From contig NZ_JAIQCL010000009.1 in the NCBI RefSeq assembly GCF_020023385.1, positions 1-64,000 of the forward strand: a DNA stretch of 64,000 bases, written 5' to 3'. The position numbers and the translations under genes are program-made. How positions within the stretch are numbered: the stretch's first letter is position 1; each line of letters starts with the position of its first letter. This DNA is from Planococcus circulans (GTDB lineage: Bacteria > Bacillota > Bacilli > Bacillales_A > Planococcaceae). Shown piece by piece: positions 34,207 through 42,521 of the stretch. The notes under the pieces are model-generated. The model ran no database searches and was not told where the DNA came from. It saw only the letters and a program-made list of their open reading frames with translations.

Positions 34207-34240
34207 AAAACCTTCACCGGAAACTACGGTGAAGGTTTTT
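34207..34240. terminator. Bidirectional terminator
   Basis: AAACCTTCACCG and CGGTGAAGGTTT arms (12 bp) with a T6 tail. It serves kynB and the convergent gene ending at 34240. Confidence 0.88.
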
Positions 34241-34683
34241 TATACGTAATCTGCACGGAAATAAGGCTCCATGTTTTTTATGTTCATGGCAATCTCATCG
34301 CAAATCTCCTGATAGAGTGCCCATTGTTCGATACTGTCGCTGCTGCGCAGTTCCGGATTGCGGATATCCCATCGCAACAGTTTCTGGCTTGGCAAATCCG
34401 TTGGGATGTCTCCATGCTCCAATTCTCCATCATGCAAAGCGATGATCAGGTCAGCTTCACCGACTTCTTCGGGATTATAGGTGCGTGCCTCAACAGGGGG
34501 TAAATCCATTATGACTTCTTTCATCACTTCCAAGGGGATTTCGTTGAAAGAAGATTGAGGGCTTTGGGTCCATGCGGCGCTGCGAATTTCCCAATCAGGA
34601 AGCATCAGCCGATTTGCCCAAATTTCAGCCATCAGACCTCGATCCTGGTGAGAAGATAAAAAATAAACAGTGTGTCTTGGCAT
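34240..34683 (-). CDS. Low-molecular-weight phosphatase-like protein lacking the catalytic cysteine
   Basis: This 147-residue protein has the fold pattern of low-molecular-weight tyrosine phosphatases and ArsC: a first strand and P-loop, GEADLIIALHDGE, and LLRWDIRNPELRSSDSIEQWALYQEICDEI. The P-loop, normally C-x5-R, reads FLSSHQDRGLMAEIWA: Arg is kept but the nucleophile Cys is gone, so it should be inactive as a phosphatase or reductase. ATG 34683 follows AAGGGAT. It could be a regulatory pseudo-enzyme. Confidence 0.65.
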   Translation of the reverse strand: MPRHTVYFLSSHQDRGLMAEIWANRLMLPDWEIRSAAWTQSPQSSFNEIPLEVMKEVIMDLPPVEARTYNPEEVGEADLIIALHDGELEHGDIPTDLPSQKLLRWDIRNPELRSSDSIEQWALYQEICDEIAMNIKNMEPYFRADYV

Positions 34684-34799
34684 GGGTGATCCCTTCTTCC
34701 TTTTGTACAAACCGATTTTTTCTACTAGTAATCTTTACCCATCTCATGGAGAAATAAACTATTAAATTTGTGATGAAATTGTGATATATCCACATATAA

Positions 34800-34854
34800 A
34801 TGCTTAAGAATCCGGTCTAGGGCAAGTGAAATTTTGCCGCTGGACCGGATTCTT
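34800..34854 (-). terminator. Terminator of the UspA-like gene
   Basis: AAGAATCCGGTC and GACCGGATTCTT arms (12 bp) enclose a loop with its own small GGCAA/TTGCC stem. The T run on the minus strand is weak. Confidence 0.55.
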
Positions 34855-35372
34855 TATTTGACGACGAGTATGGAACTGGGAGATTCCTTTATCAATTTTT
34901 TGCTGACTGATCCTACGAAGAATTTTTGCAATCCTGATTTTCCGCTATTGCCGATGACCAAAAGATCGATTTTCTGTTCTTCGATAAATGCGGAAATGGT
35001 TTTCGCCGGATTTCCTTCAAGTGCAAGAACCGACGCTTTAATATTGTGGGAGTCCAGCTGTTGCTGGATTGAGTTGTGCATGTGCTTTGAGTATTCCGCT
35101 GTTGTATTGTCATAATCCTTTGGAGGTACATAGCCCTCATCACCGATTCCAGGAGGCATAAACTGAGCGTAGTTACTATCGACGTTCGCTGAGATTACAG
35201 GAGCTGATGCACTGCCTGTATTCATATAGCCGACACTTTCACGATAGTCCTCATTGACGTAAATCACCGAAAGCTTAGCATCCGGCAATGCTTTGACAAA
35301 TTCCACTGCTTTTTCGAATGCAATCCGACTCCCATCAGATCCGTCATACGCCACTGCGATATTTTTATACAT
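34854..35372 (-). CDS. Universal stress protein (UspA family)
   Basis: This 172-residue protein has the N-terminal AVAYDGSDGSRIAFEKAV and the ATP-binding loop VIGNSGKSGLQKFFVGSVSKKLIKESPSSILVVK, fitting G-x2-G-x9-G-S. It should bind ATP and take part in stress tolerance; no partner gene is adjacent. ATG 35372 follows GAGGTGAAGGAA. Confidence 0.92.
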   Translation of the reverse strand: MYKNIAVAYDGSDGSRIAFEKAVEFVKALPDAKLSVIYVNEDYRESVGYMNTGSASAPVISANVDSNYAQFMPPGIGDEGYVPPKDYDNTTAEYSKHMHNSIQQQLDSHNIKASVLALEGNPAKTISAFIEEQKIDLLVIGNSGKSGLQKFFVGSVSKKLIKESPSSILVVK

Positions 35373-35470
35373 TTCCTTCACCTCGCCCTATTCTCTTAGT
35401 TCTAAATTACCCTCGACCCCCAGAATGAAACATCCATTAAATTTTAGAATGAAAGTATTTTCGAAAAATG

Positions 35471-35500
35471 TTGACAATTCAAAAAAGACTTTGGTACTCT
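35471..35500 (+). promoter_or_regulatory. Promoter of the bmr leader and operon
   Basis: TTGACA (35471-35476, perfect), an 18-base spacer and TACTCT (35495-35500) preceded by TGG, an extended -10. The start should fall near 35507. Confidence 0.65.
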
Positions 35501-35536
35501 TGAATTAACAAATAAAAGGAAATGGAGGGTATGATA

Positions 35537-35608
35537 ATGAAAAAACATAAAGTTAACATTTATATCAACTTAATATTGTCATCAGACCCTCCTGAAATTT
35601 TTTCCTAA
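35537..35608 (+). CDS. BmrB-type leader peptide, 23 residues
   Basis: A short frame starts at ATG 35537, 7 bases after GGAGGG, and ends SSDPPEIFS. It lies between a promoter and an intrinsic terminator ahead of the bmrCD multidrug ABC genes. That is the position of BmrB in B. subtilis, where ribosome stalling on the leader by antibiotics lets transcription pass into bmrCD. The Asp-Pro-Pro-Glu stretch is a plausible slow site, and its codons form arm A of the competing RNA structures. The peptide is much shorter than the one I recall from B. subtilis. Confidence 0.72.
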   Translation: MKKHKVNIYINLILSSDPPEIFS

Positions 35609-35663
35609 GTTTATTTCGGAAATAGAACTATTCAGGACAGGTCTGTGAAATTGTCCTGTTTCC
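35583..35663 (+). promoter_or_regulatory. Competing RNA arms in the bmr leader
   Basis: Arm A, CAGACC-C-TCCTGAA (35583-35596, the DPPE codons), is complementary to arm B, TTCAGGA-CA-GGTCTG (35631-35645), over 13 bp. Arm B also pairs with arm C, TGTCCTG (35652-35658), in a hairpin extended by GGAAA/TTTCC (35618-35622 and 35659-35663). A ribosome held at the Pro codons would cover A and allow B:C, which gives a switch just ahead of the terminator at 35667. Confidence 0.65.
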
Positions 35664-35666
35664 ATG

Positions 35667-35700
35667 AGCGTACGCCCATAAACGAGGCGTGCGCTTTTTT
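35667..35700 (+). terminator. Attenuator terminator ahead of bmrC
   Basis: AGCGTACGCC and GGCGTGCGCT arms (10 bp, one G-U) with a 9-base loop and TTTTTT. It lies between the leader peptide and bmrC, so bmrCD expression requires read-through. Confidence 0.85.
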
Positions 35701-35757
35701 GTGTGGTTTGATCAGTTTTGGACTGTTTAAATAAAAAACAATGGGGAGATGTTGAAT

Positions 35758-35814
35758 ATGAAGCAGCATCAAAAGGGAAAAATCATGATTAAGGAATCGT
35801 TGGAAGGCGATTAG
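35758..35814 (+). CDS. Second short leader frame ahead of bmrC, 18 residues
   Basis: ATG 35758 follows GGGGAG with 9 bases between and opens MKQHQKGKIMIKESLEGD, stopping 32 bases before bmrC. It lies after the attenuator terminator. It may be translated to keep the mRNA open for bmrC, or may be chance; the peptide resembles nothing I know. Confidence 0.35.
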   Translation: MKQHQKGKIMIKESLEGD

Positions 35815-35846
35815 CGGATTTGGAAAAAAGAAAGAAGGCGTAAACA

Positions 35847-37583
35847 ATGTTTGACGTGTTATGGAAATTAAAATGGTTTTTTAAAGAAAACTGGCTGCGT
35901 TATACTACAGCCGTTGTTCTCCTGTTTATAGCAAATATCTTAGAAATTATTCCGCCTTGGCTGATCGGCGTTGCCATTGATGCCATTGCACAGGAGCAAT
36001 TGACTTCAGAATTGATGTGGCAGTACATTGCGGTTCTGGCAGTAGCCTTGGTATTGGCTTATTTGATCAATTTCGTCTGGCAGTACCAATTATTCGGAGG
36101 GGCATATGTCATAGAACGCCAGCTTCGCTCCAGTCTCATGGGGCATTTCCTGAAAATGACTCCGACTTTTTACGAGAAAAACCGGACAGGCGACTTGATG
36201 GCACGTGCCACCAATGACCTGAAGGCGATTTCTGAGACTGCGGGATTCGGTATTTTGACGCTGGTGGATTCCACTTTGTATATGGCAACCATTATTATTG
36301 CCATGGGTATGCTGGTTTCCTGGGAATTGACGTTCCTGGCAATGATTCCATTGCCGATTCTGGCTATCATCGTTCAGATGCTGGGCAAGAAAATCCACGT
36401 CCGCTATATGGAAGCCCAGGAAGCGTTCGGCGATATGAATGATAGCGTGCTGGAATCGGTCGGAGGCGTTCGTGTAATCCGCGCCTATGTTCAGGAACGC
36501 GCGTCGGAACAGCGATTTGCGGATATGACGGATGATGTCTACGAAAAAAACATGGCGGTCGAACGAATCGACGCATTGTTTGCGCCCGTGACCAAAGTGC
36601 TGACATCCATCAGTTATATGATCGGCCTCGGCTATGGTGCATTTCTCGTGGCTGAAGGCACCATGTCACTGGGGGATCTGGTAGCTTTCAATGTCTATCT
36701 CGGCATGATTGTCTGGCCGATGTTCGCAATCGGGGAACTGATCAATATCCTGCAGCGTGGAAATGCTTCCCTGGACCGTGTCAATGAAACATTGGATTAT
36801 CCAGAAGATGTCACTGATCCGAAAGAGCCTGCCAAAACCGGACGGCCGGAGAACATCGGCTTCAAGGATTTCAGTTTCACTTATCCACAGTCAAGTTCCA
36901 TCAATCTGCAAGGCATCAACTTATCGATGAACAGTGGACAGACGCTCGGTATTGTCGGCAAGACAGGAAGTGGGAAATCGACTTTCGTCAAACAGCTGAT
37001 GCGGGAGTATCCAACTGGGCAGGGCTCGATCCTGATGAATGGAATCGAATTGAAGAAATTGACGAAAGATCAATTGCGCAGTTGGGTTGGTTACGTGCCA
37101 CAGGATCATGTCCTGTTTTCACGGACCATCCGGGAAAATATCCTCTTCGGCAAATCGGATGCCAGTGAAGAAGAGCTGATCGATGCACTTCGCCTGTCCT
37201 ACTTTGAAAAAGATTTGGCGTTATTGCCTAGTGGACTGGATACGCTCGTCGGTGAAAAAGGCGTAGCATTATCCGGCGGCCAGAAACAGCGGATTTCAAT
37301 AGCGCGTGCATTGATCAAGAATCCGGAAATCCTCATCCTCGATGACTCGCTTTCAGCGGTCGACGCGAAGACCGAAGCACGGATCATTGAGAATATCCAG
37401 GCAGAACGGTCTGGCAAGACGACGATCATCACGACGCACCGGCTGTCTGCTGTGAAGCACGCCGATTGGATCGTGGTGCTGGATGATGGGAAGATTATAG
37501 AAGAAGGAACTCATGAGGATTTGCTGAAGACAAACGGTTGGTATAATGAACAATTCCTCCGACAGCAAATCGAGGAGGTGTAA
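35847..37583 (+). CDS. bmrC: Multidrug ABC transporter half BmrC (YheI)
   Basis: This 578-residue half-transporter has six membrane spans (to about residue 310) and an ATPase domain with Walker A GKTGSGKSTF, signature LSGGQKQR and Walker B LILDDSLSAVD. The Walker B glutamate is replaced by Asp, which marks the non-catalytic half of a heterodimer, as in B. subtilis BmrC. The partner BmrD starts 3 bases after its stop. Drug export with induction by ribosome-targeting antibiotics is expected from the leader upstream. Confidence 0.93.
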   Translation: MFDVLWKLKWFFKENWLRYTTAVVLLFIANILEIIPPWLIGVAIDAIAQEQLTSELMWQYIAVLAVALVLAYLINFVWQYQLFGGAYVIERQLRSSLMGHFLKMTPTFYEKNRTGDLMARATNDLKAISETAGFGILTLVDSTLYMATIIIAMGMLVSWELTFLAMIPLPILAIIVQMLGKKIHVRYMEAQEAFGDMNDSVLESVGGVRVIRAYVQERASEQRFADMTDDVYEKNMAVERIDALFAPVTKVLTSISYMIGLGYGAFLVAEGTMSLGDLVAFNVYLGMIVWPMFAIGELINILQRGNASLDRVNETLDYPEDVTDPKEPAKTGRPENIGFKDFSFTYPQSSSINLQGINLSMNSGQTLGIVGKTGSGKSTFVKQLMREYPTGQGSILMNGIELKKLTKDQLRSWVGYVPQDHVLFSRTIRENILFGKSDASEEELIDALRLSYFEKDLALLPSGLDTLVGEKGVALSGGQKQRISIARALIKNPEILILDDSLSAVDAKTEARIIENIQAERSGKTTIITTHRLSAVKHADWIVVLDDGKIIEEGTHEDLLKTNGWYNEQFLRQQIEEV

Positions 37584-37585
37584 GC

Positions 37586-39340
37586 ATGGGGACAGGAAAA
37601 CGATTAGTACAATATGCAATGAATTTTAAAAGCGTCTTGATTTCCGGATTGGTGATGCTGGCGATTGCAGTGGCTGCGGATCTCGCAGCACCGCTGATCG
37701 CCAAAGAGATCATCGATAACCATATAGCAGTTTCAGACGGGACGGTGAACTTTGAACCGATTGCTTACCTGCTGGCTCTGTTCTTTGTATTGGCGATCGT
37801 CACCGCGATTTTCCGCTACTGGCAATCCATTCTCCTGCAGAAAGGGGCCAACCGGATTATCCGGAAGATGCGCAATGATGTATACGAACACACGCAGACC
37901 TTGCCGATCCGGTATTTTGATAATCTGCCGGCAGGAAAAGTGGTCGCACGCATCACCAACGACACAGAAGCGATCCGAGATTTGTTCGTGACAGTGTTGT
38001 CTCAATTTGCAACGAGCTTCATGTATATGGGCGGTATTTATATAGCGCTGTTTTATCTCGACTGGAAAATGGCGGCTATGACATTGGTGCTGATTCCGCT
38101 GCTGTATGTATGGATGCTGATCTACCGCAAATATGCGGCTCGCTACAATCACATCGTACGCGAAAAAGTCAGTGAAATGAATGCGATGATCAATGAGTCG
38201 ATTCAGGGAATGACGATCATCCAGGCATTCCGCCGGGAACGCCAGATGAAGGATGAATTCGAGGAACTGAACGATGAGCATTACAAATACCAAAAGAAAT
38301 TATTGGTGCTTGAAGGAGCGGCTTCCTATAACCTGGTCGGCGTGTTGCGGTCCATGACCTTCATCTTGTTCGTCTGGTATTTTGGAGGAGCTTCCCTGTC
38401 CGGAAACACAGTAGTGACGGTCGGAGTTCTGTATGCGTTCATCGACTACATCATCCGGCTGTTCAACCCGATCAACGGCATCGTCAATCAATTCGGCCGC
38501 CTGGAGCAGGCATTGGTGGCTGCTGAACGGGTATTCCGCTTGCTGGATCAAAGTGGAGAACCAGTAGTGGATAAAAAAATAGCGCGTTATCAGGGCAATG
38601 TCCGCTTTGAAAAAGTCTGGTTTGCCTATAAAGAGAAGGAATATGTGCTAAAGGATATAAGCTTTGAAGCGAAGCAAGGGGAGACGGTGGCATTGGTTGG
38701 CCATACCGGTTCGGGCAAAAGTTCCATCATGAACCTGTTGTTCCGCTTCTACGATGTCAGCGAAGGAGGCATAACCATCGACGGCATCAACGTCAATGAC
38801 ATGCCAAGACAATCGGTAAGGGAGCATATGGGCATCGTGCTGCAGGATCCTTATCTGTTCAGTGGAACGATCGAGTCGAATGTCACGCTCGGAGATGAGC
38901 GGATTACCAGGCAAATGGTCATCGATGCTTTGGCAGCAGTGGGCGGCGAGCGGGTATTGAACCACCTGCCGAAAGGAATCGATGAGCCGGTCGTAGAAAA
39001 AGGCAGCACGCTTTCTTCCGGACAGCGTCAATTGGTGTCCTTTGCGAGAGCATTGGCATTCGATCCCGCCATCTTGATACTGGATGAGGCAACTTCGAAT
39101 ATCGATACGGAGACGGAAGAAATCATCCAGCATGCCATGGATGTATTGAAAAAAGGCAGAACGACGTTTATCATTGCGCATCGTCTGTCGACCATCAAGA
39201 ATGCAGACCGCATACTGGTGCTGGAAAAAGGAGAAATTGCTGAAGCCGGTTCCCATGAGGAATTGATGAAGCTTGGCGGCACCTATTTCCAGATGTACAA
39301 AATTCAATCAGGAATGTCCCAAACCCAATCAGTTGGGTAA
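37586..39340 (+). CDS. bmrD: Multidrug ABC transporter half BmrD (YheH)
   Basis: This 584-residue half-transporter has six membrane spans, Walker A GHTGSGKSSI, a degenerate signature LSSGQRQL and an intact Walker B LILDEATSNID. Intact Walker B here and intact signature in BmrC together give one working ATP site, and the opposite pair gives a degenerate one, the known BmrCD asymmetry. GAGGAGGTG precedes the ATG. Confidence 0.93.
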   Translation: MGTGKRLVQYAMNFKSVLISGLVMLAIAVAADLAAPLIAKEIIDNHIAVSDGTVNFEPIAYLLALFFVLAIVTAIFRYWQSILLQKGANRIIRKMRNDVYEHTQTLPIRYFDNLPAGKVVARITNDTEAIRDLFVTVLSQFATSFMYMGGIYIALFYLDWKMAAMTLVLIPLLYVWMLIYRKYAARYNHIVREKVSEMNAMINESIQGMTIIQAFRRERQMKDEFEELNDEHYKYQKKLLVLEGAASYNLVGVLRSMTFILFVWYFGGASLSGNTVVTVGVLYAFIDYIIRLFNPINGIVNQFGRLEQALVAAERVFRLLDQSGEPVVDKKIARYQGNVRFEKVWFAYKEKEYVLKDISFEAKQGETVALVGHTGSGKSSIMNLLFRFYDVSEGGITIDGINVNDMPRQSVREHMGIVLQDPYLFSGTIESNVTLGDERITRQMVIDALAAVGGERVLNHLPKGIDEPVVEKGSTLSSGQRQLVSFARALAFDPAILILDEATSNIDTETEEIIQHAMDVLKKGRTTFIIAHRLSTIKNADRILVLEKGEIAEAGSHEELMKLGGTYFQMYKIQSGMSQTQSVG

Positions 39341-39359
39341 AGGGGCGTTCCCTTTTTTT
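39339..39359 (+). terminator. Terminator of bmrCD
   Basis: A short AAAGGG/CCCTTT stem beginning in the stop codon, with seven T residues. Confidence 0.65.
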
Positions 39360-39421
39360 GAGTTCACGGAGCTATCGCTGTTAAATTCAGCTGGCCTTCC
39401 CTATAATTGAAAGAGCGGACG

Positions 39422-39451
39422 AAAAAAAGCGCAGGAACTTTCCCGCGCTTT
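39422..39451 (-). terminator. Terminator of yheE
   Basis: On the minus strand AAAGCGC and GCGCTTT arms, with a short inner GG/CC pairing, end in a run of T residues. Confidence 0.75.
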
Positions 39452-39653
39452 AATCGTATACATGGTAGAGCATCAGCTCGTGAATCATGGTTTTGATGGT
39501 GTCTTCGTCCTGTGGTGCTTTCGAGCGCCACAGGATGCTGCCATCCGGATGATACTCTCCGGAAATCCGTTCATTTTTATAAAAGAAGGAAATGTCCCAT
39601 CCCGGCAGTTGACGATTTTCGAACATCGGCTTGAATTTAAAATGCTGAAGCAT
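39450..39653 (-). CDS. yheE: YheE-like small protein
   Basis: This 67-residue soluble protein contains FENRQLPGWDISFFYKNERISGEYHPDGSILW. Size and position (between the yheH- and yheB-like genes) fit B. subtilis YheE, whose function is unknown. AAGGGGG precedes the ATG. Confidence 0.7.
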   Translation of the reverse strand: MLQHFKFKPMFENRQLPGWDISFFYKNERISGEYHPDGSILWRSKAPQDEDTIKTMIHELMLYHVYD

Positions 39654-39726
39654 GCAGATTCCCCCTTACCTTGCACCTTCCATTATAGGGGATTTCACCG
39701 AATACACAAAGCAGAAAAAGAAATGA

Positions 39727-40878
39727 GTGACAAAAGTGAATATTATATGGACTTTAGCTTTTATGGCAGTCGTAGGCGCATTGATTGGTGGGGTCACAAA
39801 CCATTTAGCGATTAAAATGCTTTTTTGGCCTTACGAGGCAAAATATATCGGCAAGTGGCGTGTTCCGTTGACACCCGGGCTCATCCCGAAACGGCGCGAT
39901 GAATTATCCCGTCAATTGGGAAGAACCGTCGTTGAGCATCTATTAACCCCGGAAACGTTCAAAAAGCGTTTCTTCAATAAAGAAATGCATATGAAAACAG
40001 AGAAATGGATCAATCGTCAATTGAACAAGCATGTGTTTGATTCGCCGAAAACATTCAATGACTGGCTGCTGGCAGCCGGGCAAACGGAAATGGATCGTAA
40101 AATCGAGGCAAAGCTGGATGAATTGGTCGAACTTCAGAAGGATTCGCTGCAAGCCTATATTGCGGGCAAGACCATCCGAGAACTCATGCCCGAAAACTGG
40201 AAAGCGGAAACTGAGACAAAACTTTTTGAAGGTGTGCAGTACGCAATCGATCAAGGTACGACCTATTTCGAATCGCCGCATGGCAGGCAGACCATCAAGT
40301 CGTTGTTGGACGAATTTCTGGAATCGCGCGGGCGTTTCGGCCATATGCTGCATTCGTTGCTGGGTGAGTCAAAGCCTTTGGTTGACCGCATCCAACCGGA
40401 AATCATCAAATTCCTCAACTCACCAAGAACGTTCGAACTCATTGGAACCTTGGCGTTCAGTGAATGGGAAAAGGTGCAAGACCGCAGAGTCGATGAATTG
40501 CTGAAGGAATTTGATTTTGACACGGCTTTGGCAGCAGTGAAGCAGTATGTCCGTGAAAAAGCAGCAGTATCCACGCGTTTAAACGCAACACTTGCAGAGA
40601 CTTGGCCTGGAGGGTTAGAATGGACAAGTGTCAATATAACTCCACTTGTGACAGACTTTGTCTTCGAGCAAGGGGAGCATAAACTGGAAGAAACCATATT
40701 GAAGATCGATATGGAAGGTATGGTGAAAGAGCAAGTCGATTCTCTGCCGCTCAGCCGCCTGGAAGAATTGGTGCTTGGGATTTCACGGAGAGAATTTAAG
40801 ATGATTACCGTACTGGGCGCTTTTCTGGGAGGATTCATCGGAATCTTCCAAGGGATTTTCGTCATGGTACTAAACTGA
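39727..40878 (+). CDS. yheB: YheB-like DUF445 membrane protein
   Basis: This 383-residue protein has an N-terminal membrane span followed by GGVTNHLAIKMLFWPYEAKYIGKWRVPLTPGLIPKRRDEL, the DUF445 signature, a long helical middle part and a C-terminal span (FLGGFIGIFQGIFVMVL). The function is unknown; the position next to yheA supports the name. The start is unclear: GTG 39727 or GTG 39736, neither with a strong site. Confidence 0.82.
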   Translation: MTKVNIIWTLAFMAVVGALIGGVTNHLAIKMLFWPYEAKYIGKWRVPLTPGLIPKRRDELSRQLGRTVVEHLLTPETFKKRFFNKEMHMKTEKWINRQLNKHVFDSPKTFNDWLLAAGQTEMDRKIEAKLDELVELQKDSLQAYIAGKTIRELMPENWKAETETKLFEGVQYAIDQGTTYFESPHGRQTIKSLLDEFLESRGRFGHMLHSLLGESKPLVDRIQPEIIKFLNSPRTFELIGTLAFSEWEKVQDRRVDELLKEFDFDTALAAVKQYVREKAAVSTRLNATLAETWPGGLEWTSVNITPLVTDFVFEQGEHKLEETILKIDMEGMVKEQVDSLPLSRLEELVLGISRREFKMITVLGAFLGGFIGIFQGIFVMVLN

Positions 40879-40900
40879 CTACAGAAGGAGATTGATGAAA

Positions 40901-41248
40901 ATGGCAGTAAACATTTACGACGACATCAACAAATTGGAAAGCACGTTCCGTGCGACAGATGAGTTCAAGAAATTGGAAGAGGCTGTGGCGCAAGTGACTG
41001 CAGACAACGAAGCGAACGAATTGTTCAAGACTTTCCGCGACTTACAGATCTCTCTTCAGCAAAAACAGACACAAGGTGAAGAAATCACTGAAGAAGAAAT
41101 GATGAACGCGCAGAGCACTGCACAAGCAGCTCAGCAGAACGAAAAGATTTTGGCAATGCTTGAAGCCGAAATGGGATTGAGCCAAATGATCGAAGAAGTG
41201 AACCGTGTCTTGATCAAACCGGTGCAGTCGTTATACGAAAGCATGTAA
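40901..41248 (+). CDS. yheA: YheA-like UPF0342 protein
   Basis: This 115-residue all-helical protein begins MAVNIYDDINKLESTFRATDEF and continues with LFKTFRDLQISLQQKQTQGEEIT, as in the YlbF/YmcA/YheA group. YlbF and YmcA form a complex affecting RNase Y; the role of YheA is not established. The ATG at 40901 fits the family start and has AAGGAG 10 bases ahead; ATG 40895 is an alternative. It follows yheB by 22 bases. Confidence 0.85.
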   Translation: MAVNIYDDINKLESTFRATDEFKKLEEAVAQVTADNEANELFKTFRDLQISLQQKQTQGEEITEEEMMNAQSTAQAAQQNEKILAMLEAEMGLSQMIEEVNRVLIKPVQSLYESM

Positions 41249-41276
41249 TTTTACAGAAATAAAGGGTTTTAAAAGA

Positions 41277-41336
41277 GAGACACCGAATACGTAAAGGTGA
41301 ATGAAAATTCATTTTTACGAAGGGGTGTCTTTTTTT
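41277..41336 (+). terminator. Terminator of yheA that encloses the RBS of the next gene
   Basis: AGACACC pairs with GGTGTCT and CGTAAA with TTTACG, followed by seven T residues. The 3' arm contains AAGGGGTG, the ribosome binding site of the hydratase gene whose ATG starts at 41337 right after the T run. The hairpin should therefore both end yheA transcription and hide that site. Confidence 0.7.
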
Positions 41337-42116
41337 ATGTATGAGACAATTGAATTAACGAAACAAGGGCGTATCGGCCAACTGGTTCTGAATCGGCCGA
41401 AATCAATGAATGCGATGAATGGCACGATGATGAAAGAATTGGCGGATTGCTTTGAATCACTGCTGCAGGACAGCACGGTTCAGGTGTTGATCATCCGTGG
41501 TGAAGGAAGAGCATTCTCAGCCGGCGGTGACATCAAGGAGATGATGGATCCGGAAAATCCCATGGATATCGACTTGGTCATGAAAGACGTTAGCCGGTTG
41601 GCAAAAGCGCTTTACACACTGCCGCAGATTACAATTGCTGTGATACACGGTGCATCTGCAGGGCTCGGTTTCAGTATGGCATTGGCTTGTGATCATGTGA
41701 TTGCGGAAGAAAACAGCAAATTGGCCATGAACTTTATCGGCATCGGCCTCGTGCCTGATGGCGGCGGCCATTTCTTTATGAAAGAACGCGTCGGCGTACC
41801 GAAAGCGAAGCAGATCATTTGGGCAGGGCAGACTTTAAAAGCGCATGATGCCTTAGCAAAAGGCCTGATTGAGGAAGTGACAGCCGAAGGGCGTGGTATT
41901 GAACAGGCTGAAAGCTATGCAGCTGAAGCGATTGCTTCCCCGCTAAGTGCCAAATTGGCATCCAAGCATATCCTTCATCATTTGAAAGTGGATGAGTTGG
42001 AGAACGTGCTGGAAATGGAAGCGAAGGCACAGTCAGCCATGCGGAAATCAGCGGATCATCTGGAAGGCATCCAGGCATTCGTCGAAAAACGCAAACCCGA
42101 ATTTAAGGGCAATTGA
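41337..42116 (+). CDS. Enoyl-CoA hydratase/isomerase (YhaR-like)
   Basis: This 259-residue crotonase-fold protein has AGGDIKEMMDPE and HGASAGLGFSMALACD for the oxyanion hole, and MNFIGIGLVPDGGGHFFMKERVG, where a single Asp replaces the usual glutamate pair as in PaaG/YhaR-type isomerases. ATG 41337 is chosen with AAGGGGTG 9 bases ahead; the frame opening at 41301 lies in the hairpin loop. Position between the yheA and yhaQ counterparts fits YhaR. Confidence 0.82.
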   Translation: MYETIELTKQGRIGQLVLNRPKSMNAMNGTMMKELADCFESLLQDSTVQVLIIRGEGRAFSAGGDIKEMMDPENPMDIDLVMKDVSRLAKALYTLPQITIAVIHGASAGLGFSMALACDHVIAEENSKLAMNFIGIGLVPDGGGHFFMKERVGVPKAKQIIWAGQTLKAHDALAKGLIEEVTAEGRGIEQAESYAAEAIASPLSAKLASKHILHHLKVDELENVLEMEAKAQSAMRKSADHLEGIQAFVEKRKPEFKGN

Positions 42117-42167
42117 AGAAAGCTATCGACTAGCGGGGGTTTTATAGCTCCTTTATTGAATAGCAGA

Positions 42168-42202
42168 AAAAAGCATGGCGGAAAATCCCCGTCATGCTTT
42201 TT
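42168..42202. terminator. Terminator between convergent genes
   Basis: AAGCATG-g-CGG and CCG-t-CATGCTT arms with A/T runs on both sides. It serves the minus-strand gene ending at 42209. Confidence 0.75.
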
Positions 42203-42208
42203 GTATTT

Positions 42209-42394
42209 CTATGAATGAAAAAGAAGAAGTTTACCAGCAGGTGATGCCAGTCGGTGCGTTTGTTTGGTCAGCCCCTTTTCTTCCAGGATGGCTTTTCCTT
42301 TGTCACGCGCTTCCTCATCCGTTTCGGCCGTAAATGTTTCGTCCATTATCTGTTTGCCTGTTTGTTCGAATGCAGTCAATTTGTAGGTTCTCAA
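42209..42394 (-). CDS. YhzC-like small protein
   Basis: This 61-residue protein begins RTYKLTAFEQTGKQIMDETF and ends LASPAGKLLLFHS. The TTG start at 42394 has AAAGGAT ahead. I recall a similar protein (YhzC) of unknown function from this region of B. subtilis, but I am not certain of the match. Confidence 0.6.
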   Translation of the reverse strand: MRTYKLTAFEQTGKQIMDETFTAETDEEARDKGKAILEEKGLTKQTHRLASPAGKLLLFHS

Positions 42395-42521
42395 GCGGAA
42401 TCAATCCTTTCTGAATGGATATTCATTTTAAGTATAAAGGGTTTCTTTTGAAAAGTCCTGCAATTTTTGAAACATTTCGTCAGATGTTTCGTAATAAGTA
42501 GAAAGAGAGGGGCGACCGGAA

